Assembly (NCBI RefSeq): GCF_900167135.1
Contig: NZ_FUWZ01000005.1
Location: 71,003-135,002 of the forward strand
Source of the DNA: Chitinophaga eiseniae
GTDB taxonomy: Bacteria > Bacteroidota > Bacteroidia > Chitinophagales > Chitinophagaceae
DNA length: 64,000 bases
Direction: 5' to 3'
The position numbers and the translations under genes are program-made. Of this stretch, positions 34,417 through 42,749 are shown in pieces; positions within the stretch are counted from its first letter, which is position 1, and each line of letters begins with the position of its first letter. The notes under the pieces are model-generated. The model was not told the DNA's origin. It ran no database searches and was given only the letters and a program-made list of their open reading frames with translations.

Positions 34417-35811
34417 TTAGTACTGGTCATCCAGTCCGAAGATGGGTTTTCTGTTCATCCAGCGACCGCGGGTAAAGTCCGGGATGTACTGTACGCTGCC
34501 GCCTTCGAGAATAGATTGTTCGCTGAGCGGGGTGATAGCGTACCAGGTAGCCATGTCGTATACGTCGAGCTGGTAAGGCGTGCCGCGTTTGATGCTTTCC
34601 ACGAAGGAGTTGAGCACGTACCAGTCCATACCGCCGTGGCCAGCGCCTTTGGCGTCGGTAGCGTAGCGTTTCCAGAGCGGGTGGTCGTATTTACCGAAGT
34701 AGCTGTTGCCATCTTCCGGTTTGCCGGTTTTTTCCCACTCGTCATATGGACTTTTCTTTTCGATATATATGGACTCCTGATCATCCATCCACAGGCCGTT
34801 GGTACCCTGAACGCGGAAGTTGAGGGAGTAAGGGCGCGGGGAGTTGGTGTCGTGGGACAGCATGATGGTTTCACCGTTGCTGGTGGTCATCAGGGAAGAA
34901 ACGATATCACCGAGTTTGAATTTTACTTTAGCATTCGGGTGGCTTTCGCTGCTGTTGTCCACGATATATTTGTGGAGGCCGCGGGATTTGGTAGCCACGG
35001 AAGTGATGGTCATGAGGCGGTTACCGCGGTTCATGTTGATCAGGTTGCCGATTGGGCCGAGGCCGTGGGAGGGGTACAGGTCCGCGTTGCGGTGAACGGA
35101 GTGGTTGGTCCTCCATTTCGCTTCGGACAGTGCGTTTTCACCGAATTCCACACCACCGCCATAGTATTGTTTGCCGTTGTTGAATTTCACTGCGCGGAGA
35201 TCATGCTGGTAGCCGCCCTGGAGGTGTGTGATTTCGCCGAAGAGGCCCTGGCGCGCCATGTTCAGCACAGCCATCACATCTCTGCGGTAACATACGTTTT
35301 CCATACCGAAAACCTGTACGCCGGTAGCTTCACTGGTGTTTACCAGTTCCCAGCATTCCTGGATATCGGAGGCGCCGCATACTTCCACAGCAGGGGTTTT
35401 GCCTGCTTTCATGGCAGCGACGGCCATGATGGAATGCCATTCCCAGGGGGTGGCGATGATTACAGCGTCTACATCATCTCTTTTCAGCAGGTTCAGGTAA
35501 TCTTCCGGGCCGTTGGTATATTCAGCCACTTTTCGTTTGCCGCCGTATACCTTGGCGATCATATTTCTTGCTTTCGGAACGGTGTAAGCGGTGTCAGGGT
35601 CCGCAAAAGCTACCACATCAACGTCGTCGCGGTGCAGGCAGAGGCTGAGGTGACTCAGACCGCGGGCGCCTACGCCGATCAGACCAATTCTTACCTTGGG
35701 TTTCTTTTCATTGGCAAACAGTTTTGCAGAGGAGCCGAGCATAGAAAGTCCTATACCTGCGGCCGCCGTGTTTTTGAGGAAACTTCTGCGATGCAGTGGT
35801 TGTTTATTCAT
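34417..35811 (-). CDS. Gfo/Idh/MocA-family protein, GH109-like alpha-N-acetylgalactosaminidase
   Basis: A 464-aa protein with a Tat signal (HRRSFLKNTAAAG), an N-terminal Rossmann domain (RIGLIGVGARGLSHLSL), AVEVCGASDIQECWELV and FGMENVCYRRDVMAVLNMAR. The middle ENALSEAKWRTNHSVHRNADLYPSHGLGPIG is the feature most like GH109 NAD-dependent glycosidases, known from Elizabethkingia NagA, which remove terminal GalNAc. Export by Tat with bound NAD fits that family. Its neighbours (GH29 fucosidase, GH20) make removal of blood-group-like or mucin sugars likely. The exact linkage cut is not known. Confidence 0.87.
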   Translation of the reverse strand: MNKQPLHRRSFLKNTAAAGIGLSMLGSSAKLFANEKKPKVRIGLIGVGARGLSHLSLCLHRDDVDVVAFADPDTAYTVPKARNMIAKVYGGKRKVAEYTNGPEDYLNLLKRDDVDAVIIATPWEWHSIMAVAAMKAGKTPAVEVCGASDIQECWELVNTSEATGVQVFGMENVCYRRDVMAVLNMARQGLFGEITHLQGGYQHDLRAVKFNNGKQYYGGGVEFGENALSEAKWRTNHSVHRNADLYPSHGLGPIGNLINMNRGNRLMTITSVATKSRGLHKYIVDNSSESHPNAKVKFKLGDIVSSLMTTSNGETIMLSHDTNSPRPYSLNFRVQGTNGLWMDDQESIYIEKKSPYDEWEKTGKPEDGNSYFGKYDHPLWKRYATDAKGAGHGGMDWYVLNSFVESIKRGTPYQLDVYDMATWYAITPLSEQSILEGGSVQYIPDFTRGRWMNRKPIFGLDDQY

Positions 35812-35930
35812 TGTTCAGTTTTTAATCGTATATGGATACGTTGTGAAGGGACTAAATTTATAAAAAATGCTGCGTGTAAACCAACCCGGATATCCTTTTT
35901 ATTACATTTTTGTGATAAACGGCGGAAAAT

Positions 35931-35942
35931 GCAAACGATTGT
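35931..35942. promoter_or_regulatory. Near-palindromic operator candidate between GH109 and GH29 genes
   Basis: GCAAACGATTGT holds a near-palindrome CAAACGATTG with the AAACG core shared with sites at 22001 and 31348. It lies in the shared upstream gap of two divergent glycosidase genes. The remainder of this 260-base gap shows nothing else clear. Confidence 0.3.
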
Positions 35943-36071
35943 TGGTTAATATTGAATTATGAATAGAGAATACCCGATCATCTCCGGTGCGGGATGGGGA
36001 TTATCTTCGCTGAGCATGAAGCAGGGAGGGATTTTTGGAGCTGACCTGTAATCCGTAATTTATCCAGTGAA

Positions 36072-38129
36072 ATGAAAAAGACCAATTTATTACTAGCCGG
36101 GTTGCTGGCCTGTGGCATGGCCTCGGCGCAGAAGATCCAACCTTATGGTGCGCTGCCGTCCAAAGCGCAGGTTGTCTGGAATGACATGGAATATTACATG
36201 TTCATCCACTTCGGACCAAACACGTTCACCAACAAAGAGTGGGGACATGGGGATGAAGATCCGAAGGTGTTTAACCCTACCCGCCTCGACGCCCGTCAGT
36301 GGGCCCGTACCGCCAAACAAGCCGGTATGAAAGGTATTGTGATCACCGCCAAACACCATGACGGTTTTTGTCTGTGGCCTTCCAAATACAGTACGCATAC
36401 TGTCCGGGAGAGCGCATGGAAAAACGGCAAGGGAGATGTGCTGGCGGAACTGTCGGCCGCCTGTAAGGAGTACGGCCTGAAGTTCGGCGTGTACCTGTCG
36501 CCCTGGGACCGTAACCATCCTGAGTACGGCACCGCCAGTTACAACCAGGTGTTCGCCAATACGCTGGAGGAAGTGCTGACCAGCTACGGCCCTGTGTTTG
36601 AGCAGTGGTTCGATGGCGCCAACGGTGGTAACATCAAACAGCCTTATGACTGGGACCTGTTCCATAAAGTGGTATATAAACATCAGCCGAACGCTGTTAT
36701 TTTTAGTGACGTAGGGCCTGGCTGCCGCTGGGTAGGTAATGAAAACGGCATCGCCGGCACCACTAACTGGAGCACGCTCAATGTGAAAGGATTTTCGCCC
36801 GGCGCCGGTGGCCCTCCGACGAAGTCGCTCAACGAAGGCAATGAGGACGGTGAACAATGGATCCCTGCCGAGTGTGACGTGTCTATCCGCCCTGGATGGT
36901 TCTACAGCCCCGATACAGACGACAAGGTGAAATCGCTTAACACGCTGCTGGACATCTACTACGGTTCCGTAGGCCGCAATGGCAACCTGATCCTGAACGT
37001 GCCTATCGACCGTGACGGAGTGATACACCCGAACGACTCCACCCGCCTGATGGAACTGCGTCGCACGCTGGATGCTACTTTCAAAAACAATCTCGCAAAA
37101 AATGCGGTAGTAACGGCTACGGATACACGTAAAAATAATCCGGAGGTGAAAGTGGCTCATCTCACAGATGGTAGCAATGCTACCTATTGGGCTACGCCGG
37201 ACAACGTGACGGCCACCACGGTGAAGCTGACCTTCAAAAAGCCGGTTACCTTCAACCGGGTGGTGTTGCAGGAGTATATCGCGCTGGGCCAGCGGGTGAA
37301 AGCTTTCAGTGTGGAGATCCTGGACAATGGTGTGAAGAAGGAGATCGCACGGGAAACTACTATCGGCCACAAGCGTATTTTGCGTTTGCCGGACTATACC
37401 ACCACGGAGGTATATATTAATATATCAGACGCCAAAGCGGCGCCGGTGATCAGCGAGATACAGTTGTACGAAGCGCCCGGTATGCTGGCCACACCGGAAA
37501 TCCGCCGGGACAAAGAAGGGATGGTGACCATCACCGCCGCTTCTGCCGATCCGGAAATACACTACACGACCGATGGCACTGCGCCTACGTTGAACTCGCC
37601 GATGTACACACCGCAGACGGAAATCCGTTTGCCGCAGGGCGGCACTGTGAAAGCCAGGGCTTTCCTGCGTAAGACGAAGGCCGCCAGCCCGGAAGTAAAA
37701 GCCAGCTTCGACGTGGCGCCCGCCAAATGGCAGGTAGTGGCCCCGGCCGCAGCGGAAGCAGCCAAAGCGATCGATGGCAATACGGCTACCGTGTGGGCAT
37801 CTGACAAAAAAGAGACACAATACCCGCACCAACTGGAGGTAGACCTGGGCGAAACGCTGACGCTGAAAGGCTTTACCTACACGCCCACCACCAATGAGCA
37901 TATTGGCGGCGTGATTTACGGGTATGCTTTTTATACCAGCACCGACGGTAAAAGCTGGGGACAACCGGCCGCCGCCGGCAGCTTCGCCAATATCAAAAAC
38001 AACCCGGTACCGCAAACCATCTCCTTTGCGCCGGTGAAAGCCAGGTTCATACGGCTGGTGGCCCTTACGCCGGCAACCGAAAAGGACAACCGGGCGAGCA
38101 TCGCCGAATTGGGAGTTATTACCAAATAG
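36072..38129 (+). CDS. Alpha-L-fucosidase (GH29) with C-terminal binding domains
   Basis: A 685-aa secreted enzyme (signal MKKTNLLLAGLLACGMASA) that removes alpha-linked fucose. The GH29 catalytic barrel (about 25-345) carries YYMFIHFGPNTF, ITAKHHDGFCLWPSKYS and FEQWFDGANGG, with Asp181 as the likely nucleophile. It is followed by a discoidin-like domain (~350-475), a chitobiase C-terminal-like Ig segment (~485-555, EIHYTTDGTAPTLNSPMY) and a second F5/8 type C domain (~560-685). This matches Bacteroidota GH29 subfamily proteins acting on host or algal glycans. Monocistronic; terminator at 38151. Confidence 0.95.
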   Translation: MKKTNLLLAGLLACGMASAQKIQPYGALPSKAQVVWNDMEYYMFIHFGPNTFTNKEWGHGDEDPKVFNPTRLDARQWARTAKQAGMKGIVITAKHHDGFCLWPSKYSTHTVRESAWKNGKGDVLAELSAACKEYGLKFGVYLSPWDRNHPEYGTASYNQVFANTLEEVLTSYGPVFEQWFDGANGGNIKQPYDWDLFHKVVYKHQPNAVIFSDVGPGCRWVGNENGIAGTTNWSTLNVKGFSPGAGGPPTKSLNEGNEDGEQWIPAECDVSIRPGWFYSPDTDDKVKSLNTLLDIYYGSVGRNGNLILNVPIDRDGVIHPNDSTRLMELRRTLDATFKNNLAKNAVVTATDTRKNNPEVKVAHLTDGSNATYWATPDNVTATTVKLTFKKPVTFNRVVLQEYIALGQRVKAFSVEILDNGVKKEIARETTIGHKRILRLPDYTTTEVYINISDAKAAPVISEIQLYEAPGMLATPEIRRDKEGMVTITAASADPEIHYTTDGTAPTLNSPMYTPQTEIRLPQGGTVKARAFLRKTKAASPEVKASFDVAPAKWQVVAPAAAEAAKAIDGNTATVWASDKKETQYPHQLEVDLGETLTLKGFTYTPTTNEHIGGVIYGYAFYTSTDGKSWGQPAAAGSFANIKNNPVPQTISFAPVKARFIRLVALTPATEKDNRASIAELGVITK

Positions 38130-38150
38130 TATATAAATAACTAAAGTATA

Positions 38151-38191
38151 AGGCGGCTGGATCCTGACGAGTTGGGTTCAGTCGCCTTTTT
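38151..38191 (+). terminator. Terminator after the GH29 gene
   Basis: A 14-bp stem with three G-U pairs starts AGGCGGCTG and closes CAGTCGCCT, followed by TTTTT. Confidence 0.85.
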
Positions 38192-38235
38192 GTTAACGGT
38201 TTGAAAAAAATCGGCATTCCCCAAAAAAAATTCGA

Positions 38236-38264
38236 TTGATTAAAAAGATATTATTATAACTTTG
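38236..38264 (+). promoter_or_regulatory. Promoter of the arginine operon
   Basis: A -33 ATTG (38235-38238) lies 18 bases upstream of a perfect -7 TAACTTTG (38257-38264). The start would be about 38271, giving a 5' leader of roughly 270 bases before the first enzyme gene. This is the best promoter match in front of any protein operon here apart from the one at 63474. Confidence 0.7.
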
Positions 38265-38317
38265 CGGTTAATCTAAACTAAAGACAATATTTATAACAAT
38301 TTAACGCTGAACTGAAG

Positions 38318-38434
38318 TTGGAAAAAACCGCAACTCATACCAACATCTCTGCATATCATCCCGCTTTAAATAAAGGGGTATATTCTGTTGGGTTCAATGT
38401 CTTTAGATTCCTTTCCCGACGACCCAGGATTTGA
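38318..38434 (+). CDS. Candidate arginine leader peptide (attenuator ORF)
   Basis: A 38-codon ORF in the arg operon leader. It starts at TTG in the context AAGTTGGAAAA, the same context as the TTG start of the acetyltransferase gene that follows. The product ends FRFLSRRPRI: four arginines within the last ten residues, encoded AGA, CGA, CGA and AGG, which are codons seldom used by the neighbouring genes. The stop at 38432-38434 overlaps the foot of a hairpin (38433-38461). The arrangement is what a ribosome-mediated arginine attenuator needs; no ATG start exists in this frame, so expression rests on TTG use. Its function is inferred. Confidence 0.5.
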   Translation: MEKTATHTNISAYHPALNKGVYSVGFNVFRFLSRRPRI

Positions 38435-38522
38435 TAGCGCTTGTCATACAACCGCTATCGCGCCGGATATCCCCATGTCCGGTGAATGTTCCGTAATGGA
38501 AGACTTCAATGTAGTTTATTGA
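38397..38522 (+). CDS. Overlapping small ORF in the arg leader
   Basis: A 41-codon ATG ORF (MSLDSFPDDPGFDSACH...) that overlaps the end of the arginine-rich ORF in another frame and stops 22 bases before the acetyltransferase start. It has no arginine. Translating it would run across both leader hairpins, so it could couple leader reading to the downstream start. It may also be chance. Confidence 0.3.
   Translation: MSLDSFPDDPGFDSACHTTAIAPDIPMSGECSVMEDFNVVY
38433..38492 (+). promoter_or_regulatory. Two consecutive hairpins in the arg operon leader
   Basis: GATAGCG (38433-38439) pairs with CGCTATC (38454-38460). CCGGATAT and ATGTCCGG (about 38463-38482) pair over 8 bp with one G-U. They follow the arginine-rich ORF immediately. 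There is no T-run, so control would be translational or through alternative folding rather than a simple terminator. Confidence 0.45.
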
Positions 38523-38544
38523 TTCACGATTTCAATTTTAAAAG

Positions 38545-39339
38545 TTGGAAAATCAGCATATCATCGTTAGGGTAGCCACACCTGACGATATACACTATTC
38601 AAAAACCATCACCGATGAGATGGAGGCGTCTGCAAAAGCGCGTGGGACTGGAATTGCCAAACGTTCACCGGCCTATGTGGAGCTTAAAATGCAGGAGGGC
38701 AAAGCTGTTATCGCAGTAACCGAAAAAGGTGACTGGGTAGGCTTTTGTTATATAGAAGCATGGGGGCATGGCAAATTTGTGGCCAACTCAGGGCTGATCG
38801 TGAATCCTGCCTTCCGCGGACATGGCGTGGCAAAGTCCATCAAAAAGAGAATCTTTGAACTGTCGAGAGAAACCTATCCCGAGTCCAAAATATTTGGCCT
38901 GACTACCGGGCTGGCAGTGATGAAAATCAACTCTGAACTGGGTTATGAGCCCGTTACCTACTCTGAACTGACAGACGATGAAGAGTTCTGGAAAGGCTGC
39001 CGCAGCTGTGTGAACTTCGATATCCTCACCAGCAAAGAGCGGAAGAACTGCCTGTGCACCGCGATGCTGTATGATCCCGTTGAAAAGCTGAAAGAGGCGG
39101 AAGAGCGTGCCATGGCCGATGCCAAAGCCAAACAGGAAGCGGCCGCCACTGTCCTGCAGCCTGCCAACCAGCTGTCTGTCACCGCTGCCGGCCAGATCCA
39201 CCATGAGAAAAGACGCCGGAGATTTAAAGGAAACATAAAGCTCTACGAGCGCTGGTTAAGATTTAAAAGATTTGTTTTGCTCAACAGCAAAAAAGAAGGC
39301 GGCGCTACCGGCACCAGGAAAAAGTTCTTCCTGTTCTGA
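38545..39339 (+). CDS. GNAT N-acetyltransferase at head of arg operon (probable amino-acid N-acyltransferase)
   Basis: A 264-aa protein with a GNAT fold at residues 1-150: WVGFCYIEAWGHGKFVANSGLIVNPAFRGHGVAKSI is the core (acyl-CoA loop R-G-H-G-V-A). It precedes argG and has no argA or argJ in the operon, so it is the likely N-acyl donor step acting on glutamate. The acyl group may be acetyl or succinyl. An Ala/Glu-rich helix and a very basic tail (KRRRRFKGNIK) extend the C-terminus. The start is TTG 38545; an in-frame TAA lies two codons upstream and the first ATG would cut into the domain. Confidence 0.82.
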   Translation: MENQHIIVRVATPDDIHYSKTITDEMEASAKARGTGIAKRSPAYVELKMQEGKAVIAVTEKGDWVGFCYIEAWGHGKFVANSGLIVNPAFRGHGVAKSIKKRIFELSRETYPESKIFGLTTGLAVMKINSELGYEPVTYSELTDDEEFWKGCRSCVNFDILTSKERKNCLCTAMLYDPVEKLKEAEERAMADAKAKQEAAATVLQPANQLSVTAAGQIHHEKRRRRFKGNIKLYERWLRFKRFVLLNSKKEGGATGTRKKFFLF

Positions 39340-39396
39340 AGCCTGCCACACACTGTCTGACAATATAGTTTTCAATATATAAATGATGTCGTAAAA

Positions 39397-40587
39397 ATGA
39401 AAAAAGTAGTACTGGGATTTAGCGGAGGACTTGATACTTCGTATTGCGTTAAATATCTGACTGAAGAAAAGGGATATGAGGTGCATTCCGTAATCGTTAA
39501 CACCGGCGGTTTTTCTGAAGAAGAACTGGTGGAAATTGAGAAACGCGCTTATAACCTGGGCGTTAAAAGTCACAAGACTGTTGACGCGGTCCGTTCCTAC
39601 TACGACGGCGTTATTAAATACCTGATTTTCGGTAATGTACTGAAAAACAATACCTACCCGCTGAGCGTGAGCGCAGAGCGTATGAGCCAGGCGCTGGCCA
39701 TCGCGGAATATGTGAAAGAAGTGGGCGCTGACGCGGTAGCGCACGGCAGTACCGGCGCCGGCAACGACCAGGTGCGGTTTGACATGGTATTTCATATCAT
39801 GATCCCCGGTGTGGAGATCATCACCCCGATCCGTGATATGAAACTGAGCCGTGAAGCGGAAATTGACTACCTGCGTTCCAAAGGCGTGAACATGAACTTC
39901 GACAAAGCCATGTACTCCATTAATAAAGGTATGTGGGGCACTTCCGTAGGGGGTAAGGAAACACTGACATCCAACGTTATGCTGCCGGAAGAAGCATGGC
40001 CTACGCAGTTGACCAAAGAAGGAGAAGAGCAGGTAAAACTGACTTTCGATAAAGGCGAACTGATAGGTGTGAACGATCAGCAATTCGGTCACCCGTCTGA
40101 AGCCATCCAATACCTGCAAACCATCGCAGGGCCTTTCGCCATCGGTCGTGATATCCACGTAGGCGATACTATCATTGGCATCAAAGGCCGTGTAGGCTTT
40201 GAAGCCGCCGCCCCGATGGTGATCCTCAAAGCGCACCACGCGCTGGAAAAACATGTGCTCACCAAATGGCAGTTGACCTGGAAAGACCAGCTGGCGCAGT
40301 TCTACGGCAACTGGATGCATGAAGGACAGATCATGGACCCGGTAATGCGCGATATCGAAGCGTTCCTGCAGCATACACAGGAAAATGTTTCCGGTGAAGT
40401 GTTCGTTACCCTGATGCCTTACCGCTTCCAGGTAACCGGTATCCAGTCACCCTACGACCTGATGAGCAGCAAATTCGGCAAATACGGCGAAATGAACAGC
40501 GGCTGGTCCGGTGAAGACGTAAGAGGCTTCAGCAAAATTTTCGGTAACCAGACGATGATCTGGCATCAGGTTAAAAATTCTATCTAA
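39397..40587 (+). CDS. argG: Argininosuccinate synthase
   Basis: Ligates citrulline and aspartate using ATP to form argininosuccinate. The 396-aa protein has the ATP-pyrophosphatase loop VVLGFSGGLDTSYC at residues 3-16, AHGSTGAGNDQVRFD near 125 and SMSKGMWGTSVGG-like SINKGMWGTSVGG near 175. Normal length. 57 bases after the acetyltransferase gene and 16 before argC. Confidence 0.96.
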   Translation: MKKVVLGFSGGLDTSYCVKYLTEEKGYEVHSVIVNTGGFSEEELVEIEKRAYNLGVKSHKTVDAVRSYYDGVIKYLIFGNVLKNNTYPLSVSAERMSQALAIAEYVKEVGADAVAHGSTGAGNDQVRFDMVFHIMIPGVEIITPIRDMKLSREAEIDYLRSKGVNMNFDKAMYSINKGMWGTSVGGKETLTSNVMLPEEAWPTQLTKEGEEQVKLTFDKGELIGVNDQQFGHPSEAIQYLQTIAGPFAIGRDIHVGDTIIGIKGRVGFEAAAPMVILKAHHALEKHVLTKWQLTWKDQLAQFYGNWMHEGQIMDPVMRDIEAFLQHTQENVSGEVFVTLMPYRFQVTGIQSPYDLMSSKFGKYGEMNSGWSGEDVRGFSKIFGNQTMIWHQVKNSI

Positions 40588-40603
40588 AATCAGCATCGCA
40601 ATC

Positions 40604-41587
40604 ATGGCAAATGATAAAAGGATAAAGGCAGGCATTGTTGGTGGGGCAGGCTATACCGGCGGAGAAATGATCCGGTTATTACTGAACCATCCGGACGTAT
40701 CCATTTCGTTTGTGCATAGCCGTAGTAATGCGGGCAATCCGTTGTACGCAGTACATGCCGACTTGCTGGGCGAAACAGAACGGTCTTTCACCGCTGAGCT
40801 GAGCAACGATATAGACGTGATGTTCCTCTGCCTCGGGCACGGGGAATCCAAAAAATTCCTGGAAGCGACAGACGTTGCTCCCCATGTGAAAATAATAGAC
40901 CTGAGCCAGGACTTTCGTTTAGGCGAAAGCGTTAAAGGAAGGGAATTTGTGTACGGGCTGCCGGAACTGCAGCGGGAAGAAATCAAAAAGGCGAATAACA
41001 TCGCCAATCCCGGTTGTTTTGCCACTGCCATCCAGCTGGGCATCCTGCCGCTGGCTAAAGCCGGTTTGCTGAAAGAAGTACACACCACCGGCATCACCGG
41101 CTCCACCGGCGCCGGACAGAGCCTGCAGGCCACTTCCCACTTTACCTGGAGGGCTAACAATATCTCCACCTACAAAGTGCTGAACCATCAGCACCTGAAA
41201 GAAATACGACGAAGCCTGGTACAGTTGCAACCCGGCTTCGCAGAAACGGTCAACTTTGTACCGGTACGCGGTGATTTCCCCAGAGGTATCTGGGTCACCT
41301 CTTACCTGCAGAGCGACCTGACGCTGGAAGCAGCGGTGCAGTTGTACAAAGACTACTATGCCGGTCATCCTTTTACGCATGTCAGCGAAAAGCAGATCGA
41401 CCTGAAGCAGGTAGTGAATACCAACAAGGTATTGCTGCAACTCGAGAAAGTGGGCGACAAACTGGTGATCCACTCCATCGAAGATAACCTGGTAAAAGGT
41501 GCTTCCGGTCAGGCTGTACAGAACATGAACCTTATGTGCGGACTGGATGAAACGGCCGGACTCAGACTGAAGTCCATCGTGTTCTAA
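40604..41587 (+). CDS. argC: N-acetyl-gamma-glutamyl-phosphate reductase
   Basis: NADPH-dependent reduction of N-acyl-glutamyl phosphate to the semialdehyde. The 327-aa protein has the nucleotide-binding GIVGGAGYTGGEMIRLL, the catalytic cysteine in NPGCFATAIQLGILPL (about residue 138) and GSTGAGQSLQATSHF. Between argG and argD. Confidence 0.96.
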   Translation: MANDKRIKAGIVGGAGYTGGEMIRLLLNHPDVSISFVHSRSNAGNPLYAVHADLLGETERSFTAELSNDIDVMFLCLGHGESKKFLEATDVAPHVKIIDLSQDFRLGESVKGREFVYGLPELQREEIKKANNIANPGCFATAIQLGILPLAKAGLLKEVHTTGITGSTGAGQSLQATSHFTWRANNISTYKVLNHQHLKEIRRSLVQLQPGFAETVNFVPVRGDFPRGIWVTSYLQSDLTLEAAVQLYKDYYAGHPFTHVSEKQIDLKQVVNTNKVLLQLEKVGDKLVIHSIEDNLVKGASGQAVQNMNLMCGLDETAGLRLKSIVF

Positions 41588-41619
41588 CCGTTTTTATCAT
41601 TTTAATTTTTTCCGACATC

Positions 41620-42744
41620 ATGAAACTTTTCGACGTTTATCCTGTAAACGATATCATTATAGACAAAGCCGCCGGTTCCAACGTATGGGACGATAAAGGC
41701 ACCGAATACCTGGACCTGTACGGCGGTCATGCTGTTATCTCTATCGGTCATACCCACCCGCACTATGTGAAAAGACTGACCGATCAGCTGCATAAGGTAG
41801 GTTTCTATTCCAACTCCGTGAAGATGCCGCTGCAGGAAGAACTGGCAGCCTTGCTGGGAAAGGTGTCCGGCAAAGCAGACTATCAGCTGTTCCTGTGCAA
41901 CTCCGGCGCTGAAGCCAACGAAAACGCACTGAAACTGGCTTCCTTCTACAACGGTAAAAAGAAAGTGATTGCTTTCCGCAAAGCTTTCCACGGCCGGACT
42001 TCCCTCGCTGTGGCCGCCACCGACAACCCGAAGATCGTGGCGCCGGTGAACGAGACCGACAACGTGGTGTTTCTGCCATGGGAAGACGAAGCTGCGCTGG
42101 AAGCCGCTTTTAAACAACATGAAGTATCTTCTGTTATCATTGAAGGCATCCAGGGCGTAGGCGGTATCAACGTGGCCAGCGAGTCTTTCCTGCGGAAGAT
42201 CCGGAGCCTCTGCGACGCGCACAATGCCGTTTTTATCGCTGACTCCGTACAATGCGGTTATGGCAGAAGCGGTAAGTTCTTCTCCCATGATTTTGCCGGT
42301 GTGGACGCCGATGTTTACTCCATGGCCAAAGGCATGGGTAACGGTTTCCCCATAGGCGGCATTATCATCTCCCCGAAATTCAAAGCAGTACATGGTATGC
42401 TGGGCACCACTTTTGGGGGTAACCACCTGGCCTGTGCGGCCGCCCTCGCGGTACTGGAAACGATCGAAAGCGAAAAGCTGATCAACAACGCTGCCAGCGT
42501 AGGTGCTTACCTGATGGAAGAGCTGCGGAAGTTCTCCCAGGTAAAAGAAGTAAGGGGCCGCGGGCTGATGATCGGTATTGAGATGCCGGAAGAACTGGCC
42601 CATGTAAGAAAGAACCTGCTGGGTGTTCATAAGATCTTTACCGGAGAGGCCAAGCCGAACGTAATCCGGCTGCTGCCTTCCCTGGCATTGACCAAAGCCC
42701 ATGCAGATCAGTTTTTGGAAGCGTTTAGAAAAGAAGTCAAATAG
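41620..42744 (+). CDS. argD: Acetylornithine (or succinylornithine) aminotransferase
   Basis: A class III PLP-dependent transaminase of 374 aa. FLCNSGAEANENALKLA forms the phosphate site, KAFHGRTSLAVAATDNP follows, and the Schiff-base lysine lies in YSMAKGMGNGFPIGG (about residue 228). It converts N-acyl-glutamate semialdehyde to N-acyl-ornithine. argF' follows after five bases. Confidence 0.94.
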   Translation: MKLFDVYPVNDIIIDKAAGSNVWDDKGTEYLDLYGGHAVISIGHTHPHYVKRLTDQLHKVGFYSNSVKMPLQEELAALLGKVSGKADYQLFLCNSGAEANENALKLASFYNGKKKVIAFRKAFHGRTSLAVAATDNPKIVAPVNETDNVVFLPWEDEAALEAAFKQHEVSSVIIEGIQGVGGINVASESFLRKIRSLCDAHNAVFIADSVQCGYGRSGKFFSHDFAGVDADVYSMAKGMGNGFPIGGIIISPKFKAVHGMLGTTFGGNHLACAAALAVLETIESEKLINNAASVGAYLMEELRKFSQVKEVRGRGLMIGIEMPEELAHVRKNLLGVHKIFTGEAKPNVIRLLPSLALTKAHADQFLEAFRKEVK

Positions 42745-42749
42745 TAATA

